DNA of 64,000 nucleotides from Capnocytophaga stomatis (GCF_002302635.1 NZ_CP022387.1:496001-560000); one strand, 5' to 3'; shown: positions 34,565-44,005, numbered from the stretch's first letter. Program-made: numbers and translations. The notes: generated from the sequence alone by a model not told the origin.

Positions 34565-35959
34565 TTGTACGCAATTCTGGACATAGAAACCACTGGAGGG
34601 AAATACAACGAAGAAGGCATTATGGAAATTGCCATTTATCGTTATGACGGTCACGAAGTGGTTGATCAATTCATCTCCTTAGTTAATCCTGAAAGAGAAA
34701 TACAGCCTTTTGTAACAAAACTAACAGGAATTAATAATAAAATGTTGCGAAATGCACCAAAATTTTATGAAATTGCCAAAAGAATTGTTGAAATTACAGA
34801 AAACTGCATCATTGTAGCACACAATGCAAGTTTCGATTATCGCGTGTTGCAAACTGAATTTCGCAGATTAGGATATGAATTCTCTCGAACTTCTTTATGC
34901 ACGGTAGAACTCGCCCAGCAACTCATCCCCGGAAAAGAATCTTATAGCTTAGGAAAACTATCCCGTTCATTGGGAATTCCTGTAAGTGAGCAACATAGAG
35001 CTTCAGGAGATGCCTTGGCTACGGTGAAACTTTTTAAATATCTTCTTGAAAAAGATTCAAAAAAGAATATCATAACCACCTCATTACGAAATGATTCACA
35101 ACAGGAAATGACTTCAAGACATATCCGAATTATAGATGAGCTGCCTGAACGTGTTGGGGTTTATTATATGCACAATAAGGAAGGAAAAATCATTTATATC
35201 GGAAGGCATAAAAACATAAAAAAGCGTATAAATCAGTTATTTACCTCCCCAACGAAAAGAAATCAGTTTCTACAAAGGAACACCTATTCAGTAACATACG
35301 AAGAAACTGGAAATGAGTTAATTGCAAAACTAAAAGAAATTGAGGAAGTTCGGCAAAATAACCCAAAATTCAATCGGGGAAACAAATATAAAACAAACAA
35401 TATCAATTATATACTAACAACGCATTTCAACAAAGCAGGTTATCTCTGTTTTTCAACGAAATTAATTGAAGCTAATGATAATTTCATCACCACTTTTGAA
35501 ACACAACATCAGGCTCAAAACTTTCTGTATCAGATTACTGAAGAATTTCAGTTATGCCCTAAATTTCAAAACCTTTCACAAGCACGAAAAAATTGCCATA
35601 ACTACACTATAGGAAAATGCCTTGGAGCTTGCTTGGAGCTTGAACCCGTTGAACAGTACAACGAAAGGGCTTCGAACGTTTTAAAAAAGTACGGATTTGT
35701 AAATCAGAATGTTGCGATTATTGACAAAGGCAGAAATACCAGTGGAAAAAGTATTATTCTCATAACTGATGGAAACATCAAAGGATATGGGTTTTTCAAC
35801 TTGAATTATCAGCTTTTACAATTGGAAATCATTGAAAACCTGATAACTCCCCTACCCAACTCCCTGATGAACAGGCATATTTTACACTCCTACCTCAGAA
35901 ATCATAACGTTTTGAAAATCATAAACCTTAAAGAACAAAAATCTTTCAACAATGAATAA
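34565..35959 (+). CDS. DnaQ-type 3'-5' exonuclease fused to a GIY-YIG (UvrC/Cho-like) nuclease domain
   Basis: 464 residues starting at a TTG that directly precedes the first catalytic strand (MYAILDIETTGG); no ATG fits. Residues 1-170 are a DEDDh exonuclease: D6/E8 in DIETT, HNASFDYRV, and HRASGDA. Residues ~194-275 are a GIY-YIG endonuclease domain (VGVYYMHNKEGKIIYIGRHKNIKKRI), as in UvrC and Cho. The C-terminal third has a Cys-containing segment (CHNYTIGKCLGACLELEP) like that following the UvrC N-terminal nuclease. It probably acts in DNA repair, incising and then trimming. The fusion is known in Bacteroidota and Actinobacteria. The next gene overlaps its end by 8 bp. Confidence 0.88.
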   Translation: MYAILDIETTGGKYNEEGIMEIAIYRYDGHEVVDQFISLVNPEREIQPFVTKLTGINNKMLRNAPKFYEIAKRIVEITENCIIVAHNASFDYRVLQTEFRRLGYEFSRTSLCTVELAQQLIPGKESYSLGKLSRSLGIPVSEQHRASGDALATVKLFKYLLEKDSKKNIITTSLRNDSQQEMTSRHIRIIDELPERVGVYYMHNKEGKIIYIGRHKNIKKRINQLFTSPTKRNQFLQRNTYSVTYEETGNELIAKLKEIEEVRQNNPKFNRGNKYKTNNINYILTTHFNKAGYLCFSTKLIEANDNFITTFETQHQAQNFLYQITEEFQLCPKFQNLSQARKNCHNYTIGKCLGACLELEPVEQYNERASNVLKKYGFVNQNVAIIDKGRNTSGKSIILITDGNIKGYGFFNLNYQLLQLEIIENLITPLPNSLMNRHILHSYLRNHNVLKIINLKEQKSFNNE

Positions 35960-36467
35960 AAATATTTTTATTGTACTTTTTGTAATTTCAGCGATTTTAA
36001 ACATCTTTTTATTTACAACTAAAGAAAAAAACGCCATTGAATTACCCAAAAAAATAGAAAATTACTCAGAAAAATCTTTTTCTGCAAATGAAAAGGAAAT
36101 TCTGATTGATTCCATCCGAAAATTAGCCATAGAAAGGAGTGAATTAAAGTATTTCAATCTTGAAGACAATAACTATGCTTTGGATTATTTTGCAAAAATG
36201 GGAATAAAAAGTCCGACAGAATTGATAACCTCAGCAATTTTGAAGACAAATGCTGGTAAAAAACAACATACTTTGGTTCGTTTTGAATCCAAAAATGGTT
36301 CATTTCAAATCAATAAAATCAAAATTTTAAATAACAAGTGGATTATTTGTGATTTTTCTGATGGTGAAAATTGGGGAGAATTGTTGTTAAAATATCACAT
36401 CAACGATGATAAAAAAATTGAATTTACCGTAATTGATGATTTAATTTATCCTGAGGTAAGCGAATAA
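35952..36467 (+). CDS. Hypothetical membrane-anchored protein
   Basis: 171 residues. One N-terminal membrane helix (IFIVLFVISAILNIFLF) with no clear cleavage site, followed by an extracytoplasmic domain of mixed helix and strand ending VIDDLIYPEVSE. It is not recognised. It overlaps the fusion nuclease gene by 8 bp (ATGA-type coupling), so the two are translated from one message, although one product is cytosolic and this one is anchored. It is probably an accessory gene of unknown role. Confidence 0.65.
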   Translation: MNKNIFIVLFVISAILNIFLFTTKEKNAIELPKKIENYSEKSFSANEKEILIDSIRKLAIERSELKYFNLEDNNYALDYFAKMGIKSPTELITSAILKTNAGKKQHTLVRFESKNGSFQINKIKILNNKWIICDFSDGENWGELLLKYHINDDKKIEFTVIDDLIYPEVSE

Positions 36468-36642
36468 TTTTTCAAAAATAGGATATTTTTCTGTCTTTAA
36501 TATGGTTGTTTTTGAAAAGAAATTAATCAAAAAACATATTAAACATTCATTTTATCTGACTGATTGACAATTTTTTGTATATAAAATGCAAAGAAATAGG
36601 TAAAAAAAACTAAAAATAATTTGCGAATATTAAAAATTGTTG

Positions 36643-36650
36643 TACATTTG
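36643..36650 (+). promoter_or_regulatory. Promoter of tRNA-Ser
   Basis: TACATTTG with a TTG at 36621-36623, a 19-base spacing. This is the best match to the Bacteroidota consensus in the window. Confidence 0.75.
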
Positions 36651-36681
36651 CAACCGCATAAGTGAAACAACAAGTGCAATC

Positions 36682-36766
36682 GGAGAGATGGCAGAGCGGT
36701 CGAATGCGGCGGTCTTGAAAACCGTTGACTGTAACAGGTCCGGGGGTTCGAATCCCTCTCTCTCCG
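36682..36766 (+). tRNA. tRNA-Ser (UGA)
   Basis: 85 bases, class II. Acceptor GGAGAGA / TCTCTCC with discriminator G. The anticodon loop CTTGAAA gives anticodon TGA. A long variable arm is present, and the T-arm is GGGGGTTCGAATCCCTC. The CCA is not encoded. It has its own promoter and terminator. Confidence 0.96.
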
Positions 36767-36770
36767 CAGT

Positions 36771-36816
36771 AAAGGGTGTAAATCAAGTAGTTACGAGATT
36801 TACACCCTTTTTTACA
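36771..36816 (+). terminator. Terminator of tRNA-Ser
   Basis: The 14-bp stem AAAGGGTGTAAATC / GATTTACACCCTTT is followed by TTTTTT. Confidence 0.85.
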
Positions 36817-37070
36817 CCCAAAAATATCGAATGATTTTTATTCCTTCCTCACATTCTTCATATTTTTTCCCAGATTTATGGTTTTAAATTTTCAGATTGG
36901 CTCAGAACTAAGCTTTTGAGTTGGAAACCTCAATTCACACTTCACACAAAACACTAAAAATCAAATAATTAAAAATAAAATTCTTATTAATTTCCGCACG
37001 TGTTGTCCCAATAATATAAATTCAAAAACATAATTTGTAACACTTTTCACACAAAAACAGAAAAATAAAA
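36817..37070. other. Spacer DNA between tRNA-Ser and the CRISPR locus
   Basis: About 250 bp of AT-rich DNA. I see no gene, repeat of a tRNA end, or integrase remnant here. Confidence 0.5.
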
Positions 37071-37097
37071 ACCTCCCGATGAAGTACATCGGGAGGT
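37071..37097 (-). terminator. Terminator of the CRISPR array transcript
   Basis: The stem ACCTCCCGATG / CATCGGGAGGT with a 5-base loop. Read on the minus strand it is followed by TTTTTATTTTT, while the plus side has only TTTT. It lies 18 bases beyond the distal array repeat, as expected if the array is transcribed on the minus strand. Confidence 0.85.
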
Positions 37098-37114
37098 TTT
37101 GCGTTAAATAAAAT

Positions 37115-37202
37115 GTTGTGATTACCCTTCAAATGCTTGCATTCATAAGTTCCTTTGAAAAAACAAATAAAATTTCACGAATAAAATGAGAGCAGTTCCA
37201 AC
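37115..37202 (-). repeat. Long direct repeat DR-L 1 (decayed, terminal)
   Basis: 88 nt: the two ends of the short repeat with an insert of about 50 nt between. It has several substitutions against the other three long copies (for example CCCTTC for CCCTCC and CATAAG for CATGAG), as is usual for the oldest terminal repeat. Confidence 0.9.
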
Positions 37203-37298
37203 ACAGAGGTAACCTTGTAACCTTGACCACTTGTTGTGATTACCCTCCAAAATGAGAGCAGTTCCAACGTTAGCTTCTGTAGAAGCACAGATTAGAAA

Positions 37299-37387
37299 GT
37301 TGTGATTACCCTCCAAATGCTGTGCATTCATGAGTTCCTTTGAAAAACAAATAAAAAACTCACGAATAAAATGAGAGCAGTTCCAAC
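37299..37387 (-). repeat. Long direct repeat DR-L 2
   Basis: 89 nt. The insert carries the hairpin arms ATTCATGAGTT and AACTCACGAAT (one mismatch, loop about 20 nt). It is the third repeat from the distal end. Confidence 0.92.
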
Positions 37388-37550
37388 TGCGAACACGTAC
37401 ATCATACCCCCATTGGTCGTTGTGATTACCCTCCAAAATGAGAGCAGTTCCAACCTCAATTGATGCTCGTTATTTTGGAGCGAAGTTGTGATTACCCTCC
37501 AAAATGAGAGCAGTTCCAACATAAAATATTTGATTATCTTTATGATTAAT

Positions 37551-37638
37551 GTTGTGATTACCCTCCAAATGCTTTGCATTCATGAGTTCCTTTGAAAAAC
37601 AAATAAAACTTCACGAATAAAATGAGAGCAGTTCCAAC
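37551..37638 (-). repeat. Long direct repeat DR-L 3
   Basis: 88 nt, with the same insert at the same point; the right arm has one extra T (ACTTCACGAAT). It is the sixth repeat from the distal end. Confidence 0.92.
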
Positions 37639-37998
37639 TTTCCTGTGCGAGGGCAATTTGTAACGCCAGTTGTGATTACCCTCCAAAATGAGAGCAGTTC
37701 CAACAAAATGAGTTTTATGCTGAATTAGGACATTGTTGTGATTACCCTCCAAAATGAGAGCAGTTCCAACACAATCACGTAGCTTCTCTAGTAGCTAGTT
37801 GTTGTGATTACCCTCCAAAATGAGAGCAGTTCCAACATGCTGGTTTAATTACTATTACTAATTATAGTTGTGATTACCCTCCAAAATGAGAGCAGTTCCA
37901 ACTTGTTGGCAGAAAACGAACAAATCAAGACGGTTGTGATTACCCTCCAAAATGAGAGCAGTTCCAACGCAAATGGCTTAAAGACTACGAAGAGGAGA

Positions 37999-38086
37999 GT
38001 TGTGATTACCCTCCAAATGCTGTGCATTCATGAGTTCCTTTAAAAAACAAATGAAAACTCACGAATAAAATGAGAGCAGTTCCAAC
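37999..38086 (-). repeat. Long direct repeat DR-L 4
   Basis: 88 nt, with hairpin arms as in DR-L 2. It is the twelfth repeat from the distal end; all 33 repeats closer to cas13b are short. Confidence 0.92.
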
Positions 38087-40263
38087 TGAATGATATACTG
38101 ACTGTGAATGAAAGTAGTTGTGATTACCCTCCAAAATGAGAGCAGTTCCAACCCAAAGAAATATCAATGTTGCAAAGGTCGGGTTGTGATTACCCTCCAA
38201 AATGAGAGCAGTTCCAACGTCATACCTCTACCTTTGCTTACTCTATCCGTTGTGATTACCCTCCAAAATGAGAGCAGTTCCAACGTATGAAGAAAATCCT
38301 TTTATGGTAGAACTGTTGTGATTACCCTCCAAAATGAGAGCAGTTCCAACAATTTTTTGTTCCTTTAGAGATAGAAAAAGGTTGTGATTACCCTCCAAAA
38401 TGAGAGCAGTTCCAACAACAATTTGTACAAGAACATACAGGGCTTTGTTGTGATTACCCTCCAAAATGAGAGCAGTTCCAACAGTAGAAAGAAAAAGTCC
38501 GACAGATTTGAAGTTGTGATTACCCTCCAAAATGAGAGCAGTTCCAACTAAAATTCTTTCTTCTTCACTCATATCAGTGTTGTGATTACCCTCCAAAATG
38601 AGAGCAGTTCCAACGAAGAAATGCTTGGTTTGTAAAAAACTCTAGTTGTGATTACCCTCCAAAATGAGAGCAGTTCCAACTTCTTCGGTAAGTGGTTTAA
38701 AGTTGTCAAGTTGTGATTACCCTCCAAAATGAGAGCAGTTCCAACGGCAGCGGTTTGGGTATCAGCCGCCTGGGCGTTGTGATTACCCTCCAAAATGAGA
38801 GCAGTTCCAACCTAATTCGTTTTTTTTTCAAAAATAAAATAGTTGTGATTACCCTCCAAAATGAGAGCAGTTCCAACCAGAAGCTAAGAGTCTAAGAAGT
38901 GTTATTGGTTGTGATTACCCTCCAAAATGAGAGCAGTTCCAACGGGGCTGATGATGTGTTAGATAAAAAAATTGTTGTGATTACCCTCCAAAATGAGAGC
39001 AGTTCCAACTCGAGTGCTGTAATGGTGGTATGTCCTGTGGTTGTGATTACCCTCCAAAATGAGAGCAGTTCCAACTTAAAGACTTTTTTAATCTTTTCGA
39101 TTTCTGTTGTGATTACCCTCCAAAATGAGAGCAGTTCCAACCGATTTTGGCTTTTAGTTCCTTGTTTTTTAGTTGTGATTACCCTCCAAAATGAGAGCAG
39201 TTCCAACCATTGAGCGGATTTTCTCAAACGAATCCTTGTTGTGATTACCCTCCAAAATGAGAGCAGTTCCAACCTTGTCTTGTTCGTTCCAATCGACTGT
39301 ATTGTTGTGATTACCCTCCAAAATGAGAGCAGTTCCAACATATATTCTGTTTTTCCGCCGTAATGTCTTGTTGTGATTACCCTCCAAAATGAGAGCAGTT
39401 CCAACTTTCTTTCGGATATAACGAAATAGCCATTAGTTGTGATTACCCTCCAAAATGAGAGCAGTTCCAACTTTTTCATCTCTTGAACAAAGGTCTTTTC
39501 TGTTGTGATTACCCTCCAAAATGAGAGCAGTTCCAACCTTTCTGCCATCGAAACTATGGGTTTCGGTGTTGTGATTACCCTCCAAAATGAGAGCAGTTCC
39601 AACTCGATAAAGCTTCGTTAAATTTATTGTAATGTTGTGATTACCCTCCAAAATGAGAGCAGTTCCAACATTGGCTTTCGCGTACAATGAGCTTTGCTCG
39701 TTGTGATTACCCTCCAAAATGAGAGCAGTTCCAACTAGACTACACAAGAGACCCAATCAAATCTAGTTGTGATTACCCTCCAAAATGAGAGCAGTTCCAA
39801 CACATCACACGAACGATTGTTTAATTTTTTGGTTGTGATTACCCTCCAAAATGAGAGCAGTTCCAACATCTGCATTAGTGATGTATCACTCGCCTTTGTT
39901 GTGATTACCCTCCAAAATGAGAGCAGTTCCAACGAGTACACCTGCAACGGCTAAACCATTAGAGTTGTGATTACCCTCCAAAATGAGAGCAGTTCCAACT
40001 ATTTGTTTTGTGGTGCAAAAGTAGTGCTAGTTGTGATTACCCTCCAAAATGAGAGCAGTTCCAACATCTGGGCTTATATATTATTCCGACACCTTGTTGT
40101 GATTACCCTCCAAAATGAGAGCAGTTCCAACTACCACAAGAGGCATATTACTCAATTATGGGTTGTGATTACCCTCCAAAATGAGAGCAGTTCCAACGTT
40201 AGGCACTTTTGCATCCTTTACAGTTACGTTGTGATTACCCTCCAAAATGAGAGCAGTTCCAAC

Positions 40264-40321
40264 CTCAATGCCAAAAAATGAGTGTATAAAACTGTCTATC
40301 AGGAGTGTAATATCCTATATT
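40264..40321 (-). promoter_or_regulatory. Candidate CRISPR leader
   Basis: 58 bp between the cas13b stop and the first array repeat. AT-rich with no terminator hairpin, so read-through from cas13b into the array is possible. Any separate array promoter must lie here or inside the 3' end of cas13b. Confidence 0.4.
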
Positions 40322-43300
40322 TTACTTTATCAGTGCTTCTTTTTCCCTTTTAAATATCTCGGAAAAGTACTCGGCATAGGTTTTTTCTTTTTCTATTTTG
40401 CCGTATTTTTCTTGACAATAGTCCCAAAATTCTCTTTTAGGCAACTGATTGTGTGCAAATTTATTACGAATATAGGTTAAAACAAAAGCTTTTTGTTCTA
40501 AATCGGTTGCTTCTTGTTTTAGTTGGTTAATGTTCACATCTTCAGGTTCAGTATTTAAGTTGAATACCTTATAGCTCTCCACATCTTCATTTTTAAGTTG
40601 CTTTAAAAGTCCGTTGAGAATATAGTACTTGAAATTTTGATTATCCCCTTTTTTTAATATTTCCTTATCTTTTACCTTTTCCAAAATATACTCCTCTATA
40701 AGATGGACTTCCTTCAGCAGTTCTTCCCTTCTCACTTTTTCATATTGTTCTATTTCTCTTTCTACTACATACGGATAATTTTCCTCTTCCTTACTCTCTT
40801 TGATTAGAAACGCCTGCCATTCTATATTTTCCTCATATTTTAAGAAAGCTTGAACCCTTTGGTCGTATTCATATTTTATGAAATCTCCTACATTTTTTAG
40901 CTTTACATTTTCTACCGTAATTTTTCCGTCACACAAGTTTAAATTAACGGTTTTGTTCCAAATATAGTTGGTATTTCGCTCACCCGTTTGCTTGGCTTTT
41001 TCCTGATTTTCTAAGCGTTCCTCTCGAGATTGATACAAATCTTCTAATGAAAACTGGTCAATACTATCCTGCTTGAATACCGATTTGAAAATATGTTTTG
41101 CCATCAAAAGTGTAAACACATCGTTTTTCTTTTGTTGGTAGATTTTGGTTTTTCGTTTTCGGTCTGCTTGGTTTTTTTCCAATTCTACAAGCGGATATTG
41201 TTTCGCATTATAAAATGTCTGAAAATTCTGATATTCCTTGTAATACCTGAACCAATCGGCAAAAAGAGCTTCATTTCCTTTAAAAGTTTTTCCTTTAATT
41301 ATCGTAGGCTTTTCATCCATAAATCCTCTTTCTAAAAAAATCGGATATCCCAATATGGACTGAACCTGAGCGTCTAAGCCTTTGTGAGTATAATTTTGTT
41401 TTTTCAAAAATTTAAAACACTCATTTTCTACCTTTTTGAAGACTTTATTTTCGGATTTAAAGTTTTCGGCTTGTTGCACCAACCCACTGATGTATTCCAA
41501 CCGTTTATCTAAATAACGAGTGTAAAATTGGTACAAATATTTTTGTTGAAAATATCCTCCCAACTTAAAAGGAAAATGCTGAAATACTTTTTCAGGCAAA
41601 AGATTTTTCAACTCCTCTTTACATTGCTCATAATACGCCAACGATTTTTGTAACAAGCTGTGCTGCTCCCCTTTCCATTCGTTTTTGAAATCGGTAGGCA
41701 TAAAGCGTTTGATGTCATTCGCCAACCAAACCGCTACTTTCCCTTTTTCCTGATAATAAAGAATTTCTTTTCGTGTAGGAGCTTCAGGGTACTTTCGTTT
41801 AAGGTTATCTTTTAAATATTGTTTATGATTTCTATCTCTGACTTTATTTATCTCCCTATTTTTATCTTGATAAGCAATACATTCTTTATATTCTTTTTCA
41901 CGAGCCGTTTGTTCGTCTTTTAATTTTTGTAGAATGTTTTGCTCTTGCTTCAAATCTTTTATCAATTTGTCTTTATCGATAGCAGTAGAATTTCCGTCTT
42001 GATAAGGTTTTAATATCTTGGCGTGGGTGTCTTTATCTATGATTTGCTGAATTTGAACTTGAATTTTTCCTACGATTTTCTCTTCTAACTCTTTTCCAAT
42101 TTCCTTTCTTAATTTTTTTTCACCTTCCTTTTCTAACCTCTCTTTCTTTTCCTCCCATTTATCGAAAAACTCATACAGAATGGAATGGATGTCATTCATA
42201 CTCAGATAAGCCGTGGGTTGCCCACCAAAAACAATAATTTCTTCTTGATTATTTCCATTGATTGGCACTATTTCTTCTATAATGTTCTGAATAGACGGCT
42301 TGCTGGCTTTTCTTTGCTTGAGCTGATGGGCTTTTACGGCTTTATTTATTTCTGAAATGTATTGTTGGTTGAGCAATTTCACTTTTATCCCTATCTTCCC
42401 TGCGGTAGGCTGTTTCTCTCTGTCCAAAATACTACCTGCGATAGGAAAATCTTTATCATTAACGGAAATATTTTCCTTAGGAAAATCATAATTGGGGTTA
42501 GGAAAAATTTCCCAATAGTGTTCTCTATCTTCGTTGGTTTCGGTATTTTTTATAAACAATGCTTTTTTATGTTCCAATTCCGAAAGCCTGCCGAAAACGG
42601 TGATTTTTTCTTTTATTCTTCGGTCGGAAATCAGATTTTCCTTAGGGCGAGAATCGTGAAGATAATTCCCTAAATGCACCTGAAAACGAAGCGTAGGGAA
42701 CTGAGCAAACTCATCTAAAAAACGAATGGCAAAATAATTGAATTTGTCTTCGTAACGCTTGCGAATCACTGGGTGAATTACCTGCTCTTCTTCCATTGTC
42801 CCTACATCGCCATTGTTTTCTTTTAGGTATTCGTTCCAATCTTCGATGAAAGTTTTTTGTACATCTTCGCTCAAATTCTGATAGACCACATCGGGTACTT
42901 TGCTCAATTCATCGAGCATCTGCATCATTAGAGTTTCTTTAGCATAAACGAAAAGCTGTTCAGCATTTTCTGCCTTACCATAGTTGATTTCAGCAGTTCG
43001 CACTTTTCGCTTCAATTTTTTGTAAGCCAAATGCGAGAAAATTTCGTGCGTAGCCATAAAACAAATGCTGTTTTTTCTATGGCTCACCGTTGCTTCAGAT
43101 ACCGTTGCTTCATCAATAACCGTAGCCTTAAACCCTGCTATTTTAGATTTGAATGCGTGTACTTCTTGTTTGGAGAGAAACAAAGAAAGCAGGAAGACCA
43201 CTCCGTTTTTCGAAATTGGAATTTTCAAATCCCCCTCTTCTTGCTGAGGGTAACTTTCGGTATTGTACTTTGTTTTGCTCGATTCTTTTAGGCTATCTTT

Positions 43301-43996
43301 TTTCTTATCGATATAAACATCAAAAGCGTCATTGTAAATCGCTGCTATTAAATCATCCCTTTTGTCACTGTATTCGAATGGAGCTACCAATTTTTTCTCT
43401 CCTCTTTCTCTTTGATTTCTACGCTTCTCCTCTATTTTTCTTGCTGTGTCTCTTAGATATTCTAATTTCTTTTGGCATAAAATATCCAATTGTTTTTCTA
43501 TGCTTTTTTTCAGGATTTCTTTTGTTTTATCGGTTTTTACTTTTTTCTTTTTTACCGTTAAAACCGTGCTTTTCAGCATCTCATCCAATACGCCAAATAT
43601 TTCATCTGTAATTTCTACCTCTCCGTGTTCCTTATGCGTATAAAAGTTTCTTAAATCTCTTACCGCTTTTATAATGCCTTTAAAATTCTTTTTAAAATTT
43701 TCTTTTCGTTCTTTTATAGGAGCTTCTTTTTTATCCAAAAGACGAGCCATAGGGAAATAATCCGAAAGCAATTTCACATACCTTTCGTATTCCACCAATG
43801 AAATATTTTCCTTAAAAATAGCATCAAAAAAATTCTCCCAAGTGTACTCTTTACCTTTTAATCTTTTTCCCAGCTCTCTAAATACACTATCTATATTTTC
43901 CATTGCTACATTGAGATAACCCGAAAAATACGATTTATCTTGTGGTTTAAAAGGGTTGTAATAAATATTATTCCCCAAAGATGTTTTGTTTTCCAT
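40322..43996 (-). CDS. cas13b: Cas13b, RNA-guided RNA endonuclease of subtype VI-B1
   Basis: 1224 residues. It carries both HEPN RNase motifs: R116-NFYT-H121 (LRNFYTHKEH) and R1177-NKFA-H1182 (YIRNKFAHNQLP). The size and the terminal placement of the two HEPN domains are specific to Cas13b. From memory it is nearly the same, residue for residue and with equal length, as Bergeyella zoohelcum Cas13b, where these same four residues are catalytic. The known role is to process pre-crRNA and, guided by a crRNA, cleave target RNA and then bystander RNA. It is the second gene of an operon, 9 bp after csx27, with the array 58 bp downstream. All visible catalytic residues are intact, so it should be active. 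The composition is Lys- and Glu-rich and AT-rich, like the region. Confidence 0.98.
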   Translation of the reverse strand: MENKTSLGNNIYYNPFKPQDKSYFSGYLNVAMENIDSVFRELGKRLKGKEYTWENFFDAIFKENISLVEYERYVKLLSDYFPMARLLDKKEAPIKERKENFKKNFKGIIKAVRDLRNFYTHKEHGEVEITDEIFGVLDEMLKSTVLTVKKKKVKTDKTKEILKKSIEKQLDILCQKKLEYLRDTARKIEEKRRNQRERGEKKLVAPFEYSDKRDDLIAAIYNDAFDVYIDKKKDSLKESSKTKYNTESYPQQEEGDLKIPISKNGVVFLLSLFLSKQEVHAFKSKIAGFKATVIDEATVSEATVSHRKNSICFMATHEIFSHLAYKKLKRKVRTAEINYGKAENAEQLFVYAKETLMMQMLDELSKVPDVVYQNLSEDVQKTFIEDWNEYLKENNGDVGTMEEEQVIHPVIRKRYEDKFNYFAIRFLDEFAQFPTLRFQVHLGNYLHDSRPKENLISDRRIKEKITVFGRLSELEHKKALFIKNTETNEDREHYWEIFPNPNYDFPKENISVNDKDFPIAGSILDREKQPTAGKIGIKVKLLNQQYISEINKAVKAHQLKQRKASKPSIQNIIEEIVPINGNNQEEIIVFGGQPTAYLSMNDIHSILYEFFDKWEEKKERLEKEGEKKLRKEIGKELEEKIVGKIQVQIQQIIDKDTHAKILKPYQDGNSTAIDKDKLIKDLKQEQNILQKLKDEQTAREKEYKECIAYQDKNREINKVRDRNHKQYLKDNLKRKYPEAPTRKEILYYQEKGKVAVWLANDIKRFMPTDFKNEWKGEQHSLLQKSLAYYEQCKEELKNLLPEKVFQHFPFKLGGYFQQKYLYQFYTRYLDKRLEYISGLVQQAENFKSENKVFKKVENECFKFLKKQNYTHKGLDAQVQSILGYPIFLERGFMDEKPTIIKGKTFKGNEALFADWFRYYKEYQNFQTFYNAKQYPLVELEKNQADRKRKTKIYQQKKNDVFTLLMAKHIFKSVFKQDSIDQFSLEDLYQSREERLENQEKAKQTGERNTNYIWNKTVNLNLCDGKITVENVKLKNVGDFIKYEYDQRVQAFLKYEENIEWQAFLIKESKEEENYPYVVEREIEQYEKVRREELLKEVHLIEEYILEKVKDKEILKKGDNQNFKYYILNGLLKQLKNEDVESYKVFNLNTEPEDVNINQLKQEATDLEQKAFVLTYIRNKFAHNQLPKREFWDYCQEKYGKIEKEKTYAEYFSEIFKREKEALIK

Positions 43997-44005
43997 AGTT
44001 AGTTT

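Larger units (their letters stand above)
37115..40263 (-). CRISPR. Type VI-B1 CRISPR array: 45 repeats, 44 spacers
   Basis: Forty-one identical-looking 36-nt repeats (plus-strand reading GTTGTGATTACCCTCC... ending GAGCAGTTCCAAC) and four long repeats alternate with 44 spacers. Forty-two spacers are 30 nt; one is 31 (37388-37418) and one is 29 (38681-38709). The minus-strand form of the repeat, starting GTTGGAACTGC and ending TCACAAC, is the one I know from Bergeyella zoohelcum Cas13b. The known Cas13b crRNA has spacer first and repeat last. The minus-strand direction is supported by the terminator at 37071-37097, by the decayed repeat at 37115-37202 (trailer end), and by cas13b lying in the same direction. 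The leader-side end is at 40263, 58 bp from the cas13b stop. No two spacers look alike by eye. Confidence 0.98.

Noticed and set aside
36682-36766. tRNA-Ser as the integration site of the CRISPR island
   Set aside because: I found no second copy of the tRNA 3' end between 36767 and 50350 and no integrase gene, so site-specific integration is not supported.
38892-39602. A 236-codon minus-strand frame with a repeated LELLSFWRVITT motif
   Set aside because: It is the CRISPR repeat read in frame; 66 bp per unit is divisible by three, so stops are avoided by chance. The same holds for other frames at 37143-40281.
43153-43611. A 152-codon frame antisense to cas13b
   Set aside because: Shadow of the Lys/Glu-rich cas13b sequence, giving Phe/Leu/Ser-rich low-complexity residues; no start signals.
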